From NCBI RefSeq assembly GCF_019693215.1, contig NZ_CP081183.1, forward strand, positions 1,677,226-1,741,225: 64,000 bases of DNA, written 5' to 3'. Position 1 is the stretch's first letter, and every line of letters starts with the position of its first letter. The notes beneath the pieces are model-generated. The model searched no databases, was not told where the DNA came from, and was given only the letters and a program-made list of their open reading frames with translations. The DNA comes from Salinarchaeum sp. IM2453. Its GTDB lineage: Archaea; Halobacteriota; Halobacteria; Halobacteriales; Salinarchaeaceae. This document shows, in pieces, positions 54,534 through 63,931 of the stretch. The translations under genes were made by a program, and so were the position numbers.

Positions 54534-55661
54534 ATGACCGATATCGAGGCTCAGGAACCGGACGTCATTGCTGAGATTAAGCATCGACGGGAGCTCGTCA
54601 ACGAGGCTATCCCGGAGTACCTGCCGATCAAACCTCCGGAAAATCTGTATGAGGCTTCCCGTTACTTGCTTGAAGCTGGGGGCAAGCGACTTCGCCCAAC
54701 GATGTTGTTGCTTGTAGCTGAGGCATTAGCTGAGCAGCCAGATACACTTGATTACCAATCTGTTGATCCTCTTCAACAGACTGACGTAGCATCAACTGTC
54801 GGTACCACTCAATCTGATTCCATCGTTGATGCAGCTATCAGTCGGTCTACTGATAGTCCTCCAAACATCGATGTTATGGCGGCTGCTGTCTCTGTAGAAA
54901 TCATTCAATCGTTTACACTCATCCACGATGATATTATGGATGACGATGACCTTCGAAGAGGCGTCCCAGCGGTTCACCGAGAATACGACCTTGAAACTGC
55001 AATTCTAGCAGGAGACACGCTCTACGCAAAAGCCTTTGAGCTCATGCTTGAGACTGGTGCTACTTCAGAGCGCATGGCACGGGCATTAGATGTCCTTGCT
55101 CGAACCTGTACTGAGATTTGTGAGGGTCAAGCTCTTGATGTCGCCTTCGAACGTAGCTCAGATGTCTCTGTTGAGGACTACATGAAAATGGTTCGGCAAA
55201 AGACAGCTGTGCTATATGGTGCATCTGCCTGTATCCCAGCTGTTCTTCTTGGTGCCGATGATGACACCGTTGAGTCGCTCTATCATTATGGACTTAAAGT
55301 TGGGCAAGGGTTCCAGATTCAGGACGACCTTCTTGACCTAACCGTCCCAAGTGATGTTCTTGGTAAACAACGTGGCTCTGATCTCATCGAAAATAAACGC
55401 ACCATTGTCACGCTTCATGCTGAACAACAAGGTGTCGATGTCGACGATCTTGTTGAATCGAACTCTGTTGCAGCTGTTACAGAGGAAGAAATCGATGACG
55501 CACTCGAAACACTGCGAAGCACTGGTAGCATCTCCTTTGCCAGAGAGCAGGCGCAGGAGCTGATTGCTGAAGGACAGCGACACCTCGAGGTGCTGCCAGA
55601 GAATGAATCCAGGGCGGCATTGAACGACATTGCAGACTATCTAATTAACCGCGGATACTGA
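54534..55661 (+). CDS. idsA: Geranylgeranyl diphosphate synthase
   Basis: A 375-residue trans-prenyltransferase that builds the C20 chain of archaeal lipids from isopentenyl and dimethylallyl diphosphate. LLEAGGKRLRPTMLLLVAEA, the first Asp-rich motif LIHDDIMDDDDLRRGVPAVH and the second, GFQIQDDLLDL, are intact. Between the first helices and the first Asp motif there is an unusual insertion (about residues 64-108, including LDYQSVDPLQQTDVASTVGT and AISRSTDSPPNID), making the protein longer than most relatives. It starts 1 bp after RNase J. Product length (C15 or C20) cannot be set from sequence alone. Confidence 0.93.
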   Translation: MTDIEAQEPDVIAEIKHRRELVNEAIPEYLPIKPPENLYEASRYLLEAGGKRLRPTMLLLVAEALAEQPDTLDYQSVDPLQQTDVASTVGTTQSDSIVDAAISRSTDSPPNIDVMAAAVSVEIIQSFTLIHDDIMDDDDLRRGVPAVHREYDLETAILAGDTLYAKAFELMLETGATSERMARALDVLARTCTEICEGQALDVAFERSSDVSVEDYMKMVRQKTAVLYGASACIPAVLLGADDDTVESLYHYGLKVGQGFQIQDDLLDLTVPSDVLGKQRGSDLIENKRTIVTLHAEQQGVDVDDLVESNSVAAVTEEEIDDALETLRSTGSISFAREQAQELIAEGQRHLEVLPENESRAALNDIADYLINRGY

Positions 55662-55701
55662 GCCCGGTACTTTTTACTCTGCTATCGAATATATACACAT
55701 A

Positions 55702-57882
55702 GTGGCTGATATCGACGACTTTACCCGGTTTTTTCCATATGAAGACCCCTTCGAGAATCAAGCAGAGGCGATGGACCGGATTTACAATGCACTGGTCCGG
55801 GGCCAAGATGTGTTATTTGAAGGCGCATGTGGAACTGGAAAGACGTTGGCTTCACTTGCTCCATCACTTAGCTTTGCACGCGAGAATGACAAAACAGTAA
55901 TCATTACTACAAACGTCAACCAGCAAGCACGGCAGTTCCGAAGAGAGGCAGCGGCTATCTCGCAGCAGGAACCAATACAGGCTGTTGTGTTCCGAGGTAA
56001 AGGATCGATGTGTCATATCGATGTTGATTACGAAGAGTGCCAGGTTCTTCGGGATAATACATACGAGCTCGTTGATGCTGAACAGTCTAAACATGAGTTA
56101 CAGCAGCAACATGAACATCTACAGTCTCAGACGCAACAGACCAATAGTCAGGCAGACAAAGCACAGTCTGCTGTTCTTGAAGAGCTAAACGAACTTAACG
56201 AGCAAATTGAGGAACTCGAAAACAGAGCGACATGTGACTACTACTATCAGAATCTCCGAGAGCATAATGATGAATTTTACCAGTGGCTATTCGATGGCGT
56301 TCGCTCCCCAGAAGAAATCTATCAATACGCCGAAGAGGCTGATATCTGTGGCTATGAACTGCTTAAAGACGGGCTTGAGAATGTTGATCTAGTTGTCTGT
56401 AATTATCATCATCTGCTTGACTCCACAATTCGAGAGCAGTTTTTCCGCTGGCTTGATGTCGATCCGAATGATGTCATTGTAATTTTTGATGAGGCACACA
56501 ACATTGCTGACACTGCTCGTGATCACGCCCGGGTCACACTCTCAGAACGCACTCTTGAACGTGCAATTGATGAACTCGATACTGTTGATGACTCGCGGGT
56601 GGAGTCAGCAAGAAATATCTTCTCAGCTTTTCTTGAGGCTCTTCGATCCACGTATGATCAGCGTCTTGGATTTGGCGAGCGGGGAACAATTGGAGACGCA
56701 TGGAAGGATATCACGATTACCAACGAAGACAAACGTGATGACTTGACCCTTGCATTCTTTAACGAGTACACTGGCTCTGGTATTCAATCCGATCTCAGTG
56801 AGGCTTTAGAACTCGGAGAACAGTTAGACCAGACATATGAAACCGCTTACCGAGAAGGTGATGCAAACACTCGACAGGAGTGTCCAACGTTAAACGGCGC
56901 ACAATTTGTCCAGCAATGGATGAACACGACAACGGATACTGGGAAATATCCAGTGTTATCACTTCGTCGAGATGCAGGGAGTGAAGAAATTTATGGTCGC
57001 GCTGAGATCTATACGTGCATCCCAAGTGATGTTACTGGGGATCTCTTCTCCGAAACGTATTCAACGGTGCTTATGAGTGCAACACTCCAGCCGTTTGATG
57101 TCACGGAAGATGTTCTGGGGCTTGATTCTCCAGTTGCGATGGTATATGAGCTACCGTTTCCAAGAGATAATCGTGAAACCTTTGCCGTCAGTACTCCGCC
57201 GTTGTTTTCGAACCAACGCGACGATGACTCTGTTCAAAATGCAATTTACAGTGCGCTTTCAGATGCAATAACATTCATTCCTGGGAATATCTTGGTCTTT
57301 TTCCCTAACTATACCGAGGCTAATCGATACTATGAGATGCTATCTGGGGACACAGATGCATCGCTGTATCTTGATGAACCCGGAATGAATGCAACGACGA
57401 TTCGTGATGAGTTTACAGATGCCTCTAACGGTGTGCTGTTCACATCCTTGTGGGGTACACTAACAGAAGGCGTTAGCTTTGATGGTGACGACGCTGTTGC
57501 TGTCATCGTTGTTGGTGTTCCATATCCTCACCTCGATGACCGGGCACAGGCAGTACAGGATGCGTATGATAGCACATTTGCTGACCGGGCTGTAGATAAC
57601 CCCGGATGGCGATATGCTGTTGAGATTCCAACAATTCGAAAAACACGACAGGCACTTGGTCGCGTTATTCGCTCACCATCTGATATTGGAACACGCATTC
57701 TCTTAGATAATCGCTATACATCAGACGGTGTGTACGAACTCGGAGATTACAGCGTCCATGAGACGCTGCCGAAACACCTCTGTGACGAACTGATCGATGT
57801 TGATCCTGACAAACTCAGATACGCCTTGCTGAACTTCTATCAGGGACACAACGCCTACGATGGGAATCCACCTCGCCCATAG
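55702..57882 (+). CDS. XPD/Rad3-type DNA helicase
   Basis: A 726-residue superfamily 2 iron-sulfur helicase related to XPD (nucleotide excision repair) and DinG. Walker A is FEGACGTGKTLASLAPSL near residue 42; the DEAH box is VIVIFDEAHNIADTARDHAR near residue 255. Between them, Cys in SMCHIDVDYEECQVL, RATCDYYYQ and ADICGYELL form the four-Cys cluster site. A Gln-rich coiled insert (LQQQHEHLQSQTQQTNSQAD) lies inside the FeS domain. Motif VI is KTRQALGRVIRSPSDIGTRI. The start is a GTG at 55702 because the conserved DFTRFFPYEDPFENQAEAMD begins there. It follows idsA by 40 bp. Confidence 0.94.
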   Translation: MADIDDFTRFFPYEDPFENQAEAMDRIYNALVRGQDVLFEGACGTGKTLASLAPSLSFARENDKTVIITTNVNQQARQFRREAAAISQQEPIQAVVFRGKGSMCHIDVDYEECQVLRDNTYELVDAEQSKHELQQQHEHLQSQTQQTNSQADKAQSAVLEELNELNEQIEELENRATCDYYYQNLREHNDEFYQWLFDGVRSPEEIYQYAEEADICGYELLKDGLENVDLVVCNYHHLLDSTIREQFFRWLDVDPNDVIVIFDEAHNIADTARDHARVTLSERTLERAIDELDTVDDSRVESARNIFSAFLEALRSTYDQRLGFGERGTIGDAWKDITITNEDKRDDLTLAFFNEYTGSGIQSDLSEALELGEQLDQTYETAYREGDANTRQECPTLNGAQFVQQWMNTTTDTGKYPVLSLRRDAGSEEIYGRAEIYTCIPSDVTGDLFSETYSTVLMSATLQPFDVTEDVLGLDSPVAMVYELPFPRDNRETFAVSTPPLFSNQRDDDSVQNAIYSALSDAITFIPGNILVFFPNYTEANRYYEMLSGDTDASLYLDEPGMNATTIRDEFTDASNGVLFTSLWGTLTEGVSFDGDDAVAVIVVGVPYPHLDDRAQAVQDAYDSTFADRAVDNPGWRYAVEIPTIRKTRQALGRVIRSPSDIGTRILLDNRYTSDGVYELGDYSVHETLPKHLCDELIDVDPDKLRYALLNFYQGHNAYDGNPPRP

Positions 57883-57896
57883 CTCGGCCATTATCG

Positions 57897-58400
57897 CTAT
57901 CCTACTGGCAGTGATATTCGTTCAGCAGCTTTTGCTTCCTTTGCATTCCAGAGAAGTAACTCATTAACCGTCCATGTGATCTCCTCTACTTGCTTTTCAG
58001 CCAGACGTTGGGCATCTTCAATGCTCCCATCTCTTGCCAGTGTGATATGCATCGTATAGTTCTGTCCTTCCAGCTCTGGCATCGCGCCCATCTCCTCAAC
58101 TAAATCTCTATGCAAATTATCAAGCCCGGGGCTGTCAAGTGTAAGATACACGACCGGGCCTGGACCACGAGGAGGGTCAGCAAAATAATCGATCCCAGTT
58201 ACCGTCACAGTTATTGGAGTTGTTCCAGCCAGTGCTTCTCTTGTTTGCTGTGCTAAATGTGGGTAGACATCTGGCTCACCAAGTCGCTTAACAAGAACTG
58301 AATGATCACTCCGAATTGACGCGAATGACGTTAGTTCTGGATATAATTTGTTTGCCAACTGTCGAACTTGTCCCGGAACAGCAACATTAATACTATACAC
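57897..58400 (-). CDS. 2H phosphoesterase (LigT/CPDase-like)
   Basis: A 167-residue protein of the 2H fold, which includes RNA 2',3'-cyclic phosphodiesterases and 2'-5' RNA ligases. The second HxT motif is clear in YTMHITLARDG near residue 117, and the first appears as DHSVLVKRLGEPD near residue 33 with Ser/Val in place of the usual Thr. The N-terminus MYSINVAVPGQVRQLANKL and the C-terminal WTVNELLLWNAKEAKAAERI fit haloarchaeal members. The exact reaction is uncertain. It is convergent with the XPD gene (15 bp apart). Confidence 0.8.
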   Translation of the reverse strand: MYSINVAVPGQVRQLANKLYPELTSFASIRSDHSVLVKRLGEPDVYPHLAQQTREALAGTTPITVTVTGIDYFADPPRGPGPVVYLTLDSPGLDNLHRDLVEEMGAMPELEGQNYTMHITLARDGSIEDAQRLAEKQVEEITWTVNELLLWNAKEAKAAERISLPVG

Positions 58401-58455
58401 TATATCTCCGCCCTGTCTTACCTACAATACGGGGGGATTCATCATAATGGTTTTG

Positions 58456-59109
58456 TCATTCCGTCGTTCCCACTGTGGCATAGCAATTACCGCTTGAGAC
58501 TTCCATTTCTTTTAGCTCCAGTGCACTCTCTTCTATTGTGCGTTTGAAATCAGCGGGAGAGTAAATGTGGAAGAATCGGGTCTTTATTTCACCATCAGGT
58601 AAGGTCCACTCAAGCGTCGTATCGAAACTCTCCGTTTTATCAAACCGACTATGCTCCGTGCTCCATGCACTAACGAGCGCAGTCCCATCTGACTGGAGTA
58701 TCCGCGCAATTTCGTTGAGACTTTGAAGTCGATCCGCTGCTGTCGGTAGATGATGGATTGTTGCTACGTATATTGCGGCATCAACGGACCCAGCAGCCAG
58801 TGGTAGCCTTGTGGCGTCACCAACCAGAAGCGTTGCTTCGTCTACTCGCTTCTGTGCAATTTTAAGCAGTTGCTCACTTACATCAATCCCAATCGGGACT
58901 TGGACTTTATTTGCCAGTGGATTCAAATGTCGACCGTTTCCACATCCAATATCAATCCCTGTTTGTACCGCATCTATCCCATCGATAAAGTCCATCACCT
59001 CAGGCCATGGATTCGCACGCGTCTCTGAGAAATGGTCAGCAATTGTGTTGTAGACATCTCGTGTCTCATCTTTTGATCGATTCATACTGTTGTCTGTTGA
59101 TCTACCCAT
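58456..59109 (-). CDS. Trm9/ALKBH8-like SAM methyltransferase
   Basis: A 217-residue class I methyltransferase. DVYNTIADHFSETRANPWPE near residue 19 is the characteristic entry motif of the Trm9/ALKBH8 group, which methylates modified wobble uridines. Motif I is TGIDIGCGNGRHLNPLANK, the post-I Asp is in IGIDVSEQLLKIAQKR, and motif IV is AAIYVATIHHLPTAADRL. No partner such as Trm112 is nearby. A second start at 59085 (MNRSKDETRD) is possible. The substrate in archaea is inferred by similarity only. Confidence 0.83.
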   Translation of the reverse strand: MGRSTDNSMNRSKDETRDVYNTIADHFSETRANPWPEVMDFIDGIDAVQTGIDIGCGNGRHLNPLANKVQVPIGIDVSEQLLKIAQKRVDEATLLVGDATRLPLAAGSVDAAIYVATIHHLPTAADRLQSLNEIARILQSDGTALVSAWSTEHSRFDKTESFDTTLEWTLPDGEIKTRFFHIYSPADFKRTIEESALELKEMEVSSGNCYATVGTTE

Positions 59110-59121
59110 GTGTTTTTGTTC

Positions 59122-61281
59122 CTATCCTATTATTCCCTGCATTACTCCCAGATTATCAACTGCCCATAGAGTAATATATGCTAATGCAAGCAGGATCGTC
59201 GCGTGCAACGCCCCAGACCGAAGGTCTCCTCGACTCATCTGTCCGGCGATAAATCCATTTGCAATCGCCTGAATCAATGCTGCGTGTACGAATACCAGTG
59301 AAAATGCATCTATGTCCGCTGCCCCGACTTGTCCAACGATTCCGGTTGCCGGAATAGGAGCTTGTCCATCCTCCGTATCTGGAACTAGCCCTTCTTCCGG
59401 CAGGCTTGGTAGAAGCACCTGTTCGAACGCGAGGATGATCATCAGAAACACTCCAAATGCAATGTAGATAACGACCAGATACGTGAGCATCTCTTGTTTC
59501 CGTTCCCGTTTGAGAAGTCGGTCTTCCCGCGCTTGCTTTGCTGCAATCGAGAGCACCCGCGAGATGTTGCCACTTGCGTTCATTGCGTTTGTGATCAATG
59601 CTACAACTCTTGAGACGGTTTGCGTGTGTACTCGATATTCCAATCGTTGTAGGCCAGTCTCAATAGTTGATCCCCATTTGATATCTGCCCAAAGTCTGTC
59701 AATCTCTGGATTCAATGCCCCAAGATCACTTCGTCGGGTTCGGTCAATACTATCGATTATTGACATTCCAGCTTGGTTCACATTTGCTAGCCGTGCGAGG
59801 AAGTCTGGGATTACCGCTTCAATAGCTTCAATCCGCCTCCGGTGGATTTCGTATACTACAGCAAACGTACCGATCACAAACAGCGCTGCCTGTACAAGAT
59901 AATCGTCAATAACTGCAGGATTAAGCGTACCTGCTGTGTAAATCCTCACTCCTGTGACTAACACAGCCAGCGGTACTGTTGCATAGAGAATTTTTTCAGG
60001 TGACTCGATCAGTACCTCTTTAGGATTGCCGAGTATTTCCTTGACCCGCTGCAGGCGCTTGTATAGCATAAGACGCTTCGCATTTTCCTGTGGATCACTT
60101 GACTCAGTTGTTACGCCTCCGTCAGGGATTCGGGAGTCAGCGGCGGTTCGTTCAACATCTCGCAGTCCAGACACAACTTCCTCTGGTTTCTTTACTTCTC
60201 GTGCCTGTCCGAATCCTTGCATAATTGAATCTAAGTAAAGCAGGAATGCAAGGTTTCCAAGTGGTATACCAAGATATACAAGCACCTGCGTTGGAATAAG
60301 CGTCTCTGCCCCTGCGATACCAATAATGATCAGAATTGTAATAGTAAACAGCACACCAGCCACAAACACCGTCACGTACACTTCTGCAAGCGTAGCCAAT
60401 TGTGTCAGTAACTGATCCTGTTGATTTTCAGCTTCTTCTTGAAATTCTTCATACTGGCGCTCGAGAAACTCCTCAAGATTTCGTCCGCTTTGCAGTACGC
60501 TAGCAAGGTTTTCAGCAAATTCATTGAACATCTCACTTGAGGTCCGGCCACTCATTGTCCTGACAGCGGAGATCGTGTCCTGTCCAAACACATCCATGTG
60601 GCGTACTGCTACCTGCACCTCCTCTGCTGCTGCCCCGTAGACTCGTTGGTGCTCTGAAAGGATCCGCATTACCTGTGGAAACTCCATTCCACTTCGAGAT
60701 AGGGCGTACATGAACGCAATAACCTGTGGCAATGTGGCTTCGATTTGTCGCTCTCTGGCACTCGCATACGACTTCACATACCACCACCGAAGCGTGTAAA
60801 CGACAAGTCCAGCGATTGCTCCAAGGGTCAACGAGCTGACTATGAAAAGAACGGCTAGCTGTGATGGGGGTAATGTCTCAATTCCAGCGAAGTCGACAAG
60901 AAATTCGAAAGCTTCTGGAAGTGACTCACGGAGTTCCGATGGCTGTAATGCAAATACCCTGAGCACTCCCCAGACGATATACATCCCAACAATCCCACCA
61001 ATAAGCGCTGAAAGAACAGCATATAAAATCGTCTTTGATGCGTACATCCGGTATGTCGTTGGAAAGTGTGCAGCACGCAGCAGTCGCTCTCGTCTTTCTT
61101 TTTTCCGTCCAGCTTTAGCTACATACATTCCAAACACAGCAACCGCAATTCGGGTAAATCCTCGGTTAAAACGCTTTATGAGCGGCGTTAATACTAATAG
61201 CACCCCTAAGAACAGTGCTATCCCTAGTAAGGCATAAGTGGTCATATCCGCGGCCAGCGATACTGCTCCTGACCCCGTCAT
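59122..61281 (-). CDS. Type II/IV secretion membrane platform protein (PilC/FlaJ-like)
   Basis: A 719-residue integral membrane protein made of two similar halves of the GspF/TadC type. Hydrophobic helices cluster at the N-terminus (LGIALFLGVLLVLTPLI), near residues 110-180, around 320-365 and in the last third (about residues 590-719). Cytoplasmic parts hold the family pattern LEEFLERQYEEFQEEAENQQ and FLARLANVNQAGMSIIDSID. It overlaps the upstream ATPase gene by ATGA, the standard archaeal pilus/archaellum-like operon pair, and would anchor the ATPase to the membrane for pilin assembly. It lies 12 bp from the end of the upstream-side methyltransferase frame on the same strand. Confidence 0.9.
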   Translation of the reverse strand: MTGSGAVSLAADMTTYALLGIALFLGVLLVLTPLIKRFNRGFTRIAVAVFGMYVAKAGRKKERRERLLRAAHFPTTYRMYASKTILYAVLSALIGGIVGMYIVWGVLRVFALQPSELRESLPEAFEFLVDFAGIETLPPSQLAVLFIVSSLTLGAIAGLVVYTLRWWYVKSYASARERQIEATLPQVIAFMYALSRSGMEFPQVMRILSEHQRVYGAAAEEVQVAVRHMDVFGQDTISAVRTMSGRTSSEMFNEFAENLASVLQSGRNLEEFLERQYEEFQEEAENQQDQLLTQLATLAEVYVTVFVAGVLFTITILIIIGIAGAETLIPTQVLVYLGIPLGNLAFLLYLDSIMQGFGQAREVKKPEEVVSGLRDVERTAADSRIPDGGVTTESSDPQENAKRLMLYKRLQRVKEILGNPKEVLIESPEKILYATVPLAVLVTGVRIYTAGTLNPAVIDDYLVQAALFVIGTFAVVYEIHRRRIEAIEAVIPDFLARLANVNQAGMSIIDSIDRTRRSDLGALNPEIDRLWADIKWGSTIETGLQRLEYRVHTQTVSRVVALITNAMNASGNISRVLSIAAKQAREDRLLKRERKQEMLTYLVVIYIAFGVFLMIILAFEQVLLPSLPEEGLVPDTEDGQAPIPATGIVGQVGAADIDAFSLVFVHAALIQAIANGFIAGQMSRGDLRSGALHATILLALAYITLWAVDNLGVMQGIIG

Positions 61282-62990
61282 CCTGGATCTATGAGCATTT
61301 CACCTTCTGTTTCTGGTTCGATATCCGAGTCGATTCGATCAAGTACGGCTTCTTTGTCTGCGTAATATTCGTTGATAATCGCCGTAAACCGCCGGTAGTC
61401 TGTCACGTCCTTGTTGGTTAGGTACTGTAAGACCTTCTGCCGATTACGGATCTCCGTTAATAATTCACGCTGGGACCAACCTTCATTTTCTGCTATATCG
61501 CTCAGGACGGAGCTCCCCCGACTCTGAAATGTATCATCTTCACTCTTCCAAGAGAACGACGGTGAATAGTCTAGTTCTCCTGTCCGTTGACTGATCCCCC
61601 GAATCTCTGCGATCGTCTTATTTCGTCGAACTCGCTCTCCATCAAATCGCGTCAATGTTTGGACACAGAGAATATCCAGTGACGCGACCATTGGACGCGG
61701 GACATTAATCGGATCATTTTCCAACCGGTTGATCACGGTTTGTACAGAATCGGCGTGCATCGTTGAATATGTCGTATGACCCGTATTCATCGCCTGAAAT
61801 AGCGTCATTGCTTCTTGTCCCCGGACCTCTCCGACAATAATATATTCTGGTCGGTGTCGAAGAGCAGACCGGAGCAAATCGTACATCGTGATATCTGTGT
61901 CCTCATGAAGACGTTCTCTGGTGACATTTGAAAGCCAGTTGTCGTGATGAAGTGCCAGCTCGGGGGTGTCCTCAATTGAGATCACCTTTGAGCGTGGTGG
62001 GATGAACATCGAAATTGCATTCATTGATGTCGTTTTCCCTGATGCCGTTCCACCTGCAAAAATCAGCGACCGATTGTTTTCGATTGCAAGCCATAGATAC
62101 GCCATCTGCCCGACACTAAACGTGTTGTATTTTATCAAGTCAACTGGCGTGAACGGCTCGGTAGAGTACTTTCGAAGTGTAAATGCCGAACCTCGAGGGG
62201 TTACTTCTTTGCCCAGAGTCAACTCGGCTCGTGACCCGTCTGGCAGGGTTGTTCCAACTATCGGGTCACCGACAGATATGTGCTTTCCTGACCGCTGTGC
62301 TAGCCGGACAACAAACTTGTCCAGTTCGTCCTGCTTGAAGCTAATATTTGTCTCAAGATCTGTGTATCCATCGTGATACACGAACAGCGGTAACTCGTAT
62401 CCATCACAGGAGATATCCTCAACGTGTGGATCATGCATTACGGCATCAATTTTCCCATAACCACGGAATGCACGATACACATAGTAGAATAGCTTGTAGA
62501 AAGCAGGGACATCGAGGGCCGCTCCATATCGCTGTAATTGCTCTCGAAGTTCTGTTCGCAATATCTCAACTGGATCACTTTCGTCGAGATCTGTACGGTA
62601 CACCAGTGGATCACGAATATCCTCGAAGACTGCCTCTAATAGTTGAAACTGGTCATCCGTCAGTGACGGCTCGACTACTTCATATCTGTGTTCGTTGCTT
62701 TCCGGATCGTACAAGATTACAACAAAGGCGAACGGAGCGTTAACCCAGTACCGTTCTACCTCTTCTAATCCCTCAATCCCATCAAATGAAACAATCGGCC
62801 GATGTTCTTTTGGACTGTAGTTGTCAGCTGAAATCGACGAACCACGCAGAATTTTAGATGCACGTTGAACCTGTTCTCGTAGGACCGCAAATCGAGCTGC
62901 AAAGCCATTCTGATCGCTCTTCTCAACAATCTCATCTCGTTCAATCCCTGGATCAATCGCGTCAATATCCTCGGAACGATCACTGGCCAT
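61278..62990 (-). CDS. Type II/IV secretion system ATPase (PilB/GspE-like)
   Basis: A 570-residue hexameric motor ATPase for pilus assembly. Walker A is SLIFAGGTASGKTTSMNAIS near residue 308; the Asp and His boxes are VISIEDTPELALHHDNW and MNTGHTTYSTMHADSVQTVI, with the Walker B-like YIIVGEVRGQEAMTLFQAM between. The N-terminal 200 residues are a variable acidic domain. An ATG at 62990 (MASDRSEDIDAID) is preferred to 63008 because the extra residues are hydrophobic and atypical. Its stop overlaps the start of the membrane platform gene. The pilin at 32787 is a possible substrate. Confidence 0.92.
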   Translation of the reverse strand: MASDRSEDIDAIDPGIERDEIVEKSDQNGFAARFAVLREQVQRASKILRGSSISADNYSPKEHRPIVSFDGIEGLEEVERYWVNAPFAFVVILYDPESNEHRYEVVEPSLTDDQFQLLEAVFEDIRDPLVYRTDLDESDPVEILRTELREQLQRYGAALDVPAFYKLFYYVYRAFRGYGKIDAVMHDPHVEDISCDGYELPLFVYHDGYTDLETNISFKQDELDKFVVRLAQRSGKHISVGDPIVGTTLPDGSRAELTLGKEVTPRGSAFTLRKYSTEPFTPVDLIKYNTFSVGQMAYLWLAIENNRSLIFAGGTASGKTTSMNAISMFIPPRSKVISIEDTPELALHHDNWLSNVTRERLHEDTDITMYDLLRSALRHRPEYIIVGEVRGQEAMTLFQAMNTGHTTYSTMHADSVQTVINRLENDPINVPRPMVASLDILCVQTLTRFDGERVRRNKTIAEIRGISQRTGELDYSPSFSWKSEDDTFQSRGSSVLSDIAENEGWSQRELLTEIRNRQKVLQYLTNKDVTDYRRFTAIINEYYADKEAVLDRIDSDIEPETEGEMLIDPG

Positions 62991-63060
62991 GAATAATGCT
63001 ACGTACATGAAATATAGACTCCGTGGCTTCTTAACTCTTGCAGGCTGATACAGAACGGCT
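62991..63060. promoter_or_regulatory. Short upstream region of the pilus ATPase operon
   Basis: Seventy bases separate the ATPase start from the PATE-like element at 63061, so the operon promoter must lie here or inside the element. On the minus strand an AT-rich stretch (TTAAGAAGCCACGGAGTCTA, then TATTTCATGTACG) near 63005-63035 is the only candidate. The insertion may therefore have changed the control of the operon. Confidence 0.35.
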
Positions 63061-63367
63061 TTGACCTCCTCCCACCCATTCAGGGCTGTCTTTTACCCAT
63101 AAGTTCACGAGACTCAAACGGACGTTTCAGACGCTGTCAACCCCGATCCGTGCTTGAGAGATTGAGATGAGAAGCGATTGAGGGCAGTAATATCGGCGGT
63201 AGGGGATGACTGAATGCGGATAAACAAGATCGGCAAAATCGTTCTATGAGGGTGTTACATCCATAGATATCGGTATTTTCAACCGAGTGCATCGATCTCG
63301 ACAGCGACGTGAGTTGTGGGTAAGAGACAGCCCTGAAGGGGTGGGCTTTCGCCTCGCTACCGCTGTA
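63061..63367 (+). mobile_element. About 0.3-kb PATE-like element with TTGAC flank and internal inverted repeat
   Basis: TTGAC (63061-63065) is followed by CTCCTCCCACCCATTCAGG; the other end reads GGTGGGCTTTCGCCTCGCTA then CCGCTGTA at 63367. These ends match the elements at 43203-43700 and 40252-40304 in the opposite orientation. Just inside, TTCAGGGCTGTCTTTTACCC (63079-63098) and its near-complement ending 63337 form a 21-bp inverted repeat with one mismatch, so the ends could pair. The interior (about 200 bp) is non-coding and not similar by eye to the 43203 interior. It sits directly upstream of the pilus ATPase operon. Confidence 0.72.
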
Positions 63368-63457
63368 GTACTGTGTTCTGAGAAAACAGAGTCAATCGGA
63401 TGCAATTGAGAGGGGCGTTACGTTCATGGTATTCTAACTCATACATACAAGTGAGTG

Positions 63458-63931
63458 ATGAGGCGAGATTATTTCAGTCTCCAAGTGAGAAACGTTGCGT
63501 GGGCAGACAATGAGGGTGATCCAAAGCGTCCGACTCTCATCATTGACTTCGAAGGCCCAACTGATCCGCTTTACGACAGATTGACCGATTCCGAAGATGA
63601 GCTACTTGATGCCGATGAGGTTGATGTTGCATATCGACTGCAGGATCCAGTCGATTTCAGCGATGCACGGGGAGTTGTTGGTGTAACTCATCGGCTTACT
63701 GGTGACTTCATCTTTGAACTAAATGAGAGCGTAGAGAACGTGTTTAAATTCATCCGCGCCGCTCGCAAGTATGAAGAACTCTCTACGGACAACGAATGTC
63801 AGTACGCAATTGAACTTCAGACCGACGGGGAGCACGTAGCAACATTCCAAAAACAGACTCTGCTTGTATATAATGAGGAAGGTGAACTTCTTCGCGAACA
63901 CAGTCTTATCCCGAGTGGTGTTGAACTCTAA
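63458..63931 (+). CDS. Conserved haloarchaeal protein (resembles DUF5793)
   Basis: A 157-residue acidic protein that starts MRRDYFSLQVRNVAWADNEG and contains PTLIIDFEGPTDPLYDRLTD, then DEVDVAYRLQDPVDFSDARG, and ends EGELLREHSLIPSGVEL. The pattern corresponds to a conserved haloarchaeal family of unknown function. It is predominantly beta strand with no Cys and no membrane segment. A GTG at 63455 directly precedes the ATG; the ATG is preferred. It is transcribed alone, with its promoter just downstream of the PATE-like element. Confidence 0.72.
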   Translation: MRRDYFSLQVRNVAWADNEGDPKRPTLIIDFEGPTDPLYDRLTDSEDELLDADEVDVAYRLQDPVDFSDARGVVGVTHRLTGDFIFELNESVENVFKFIRAARKYEELSTDNECQYAIELQTDGEHVATFQKQTLLVYNEEGELLREHSLIPSGVEL

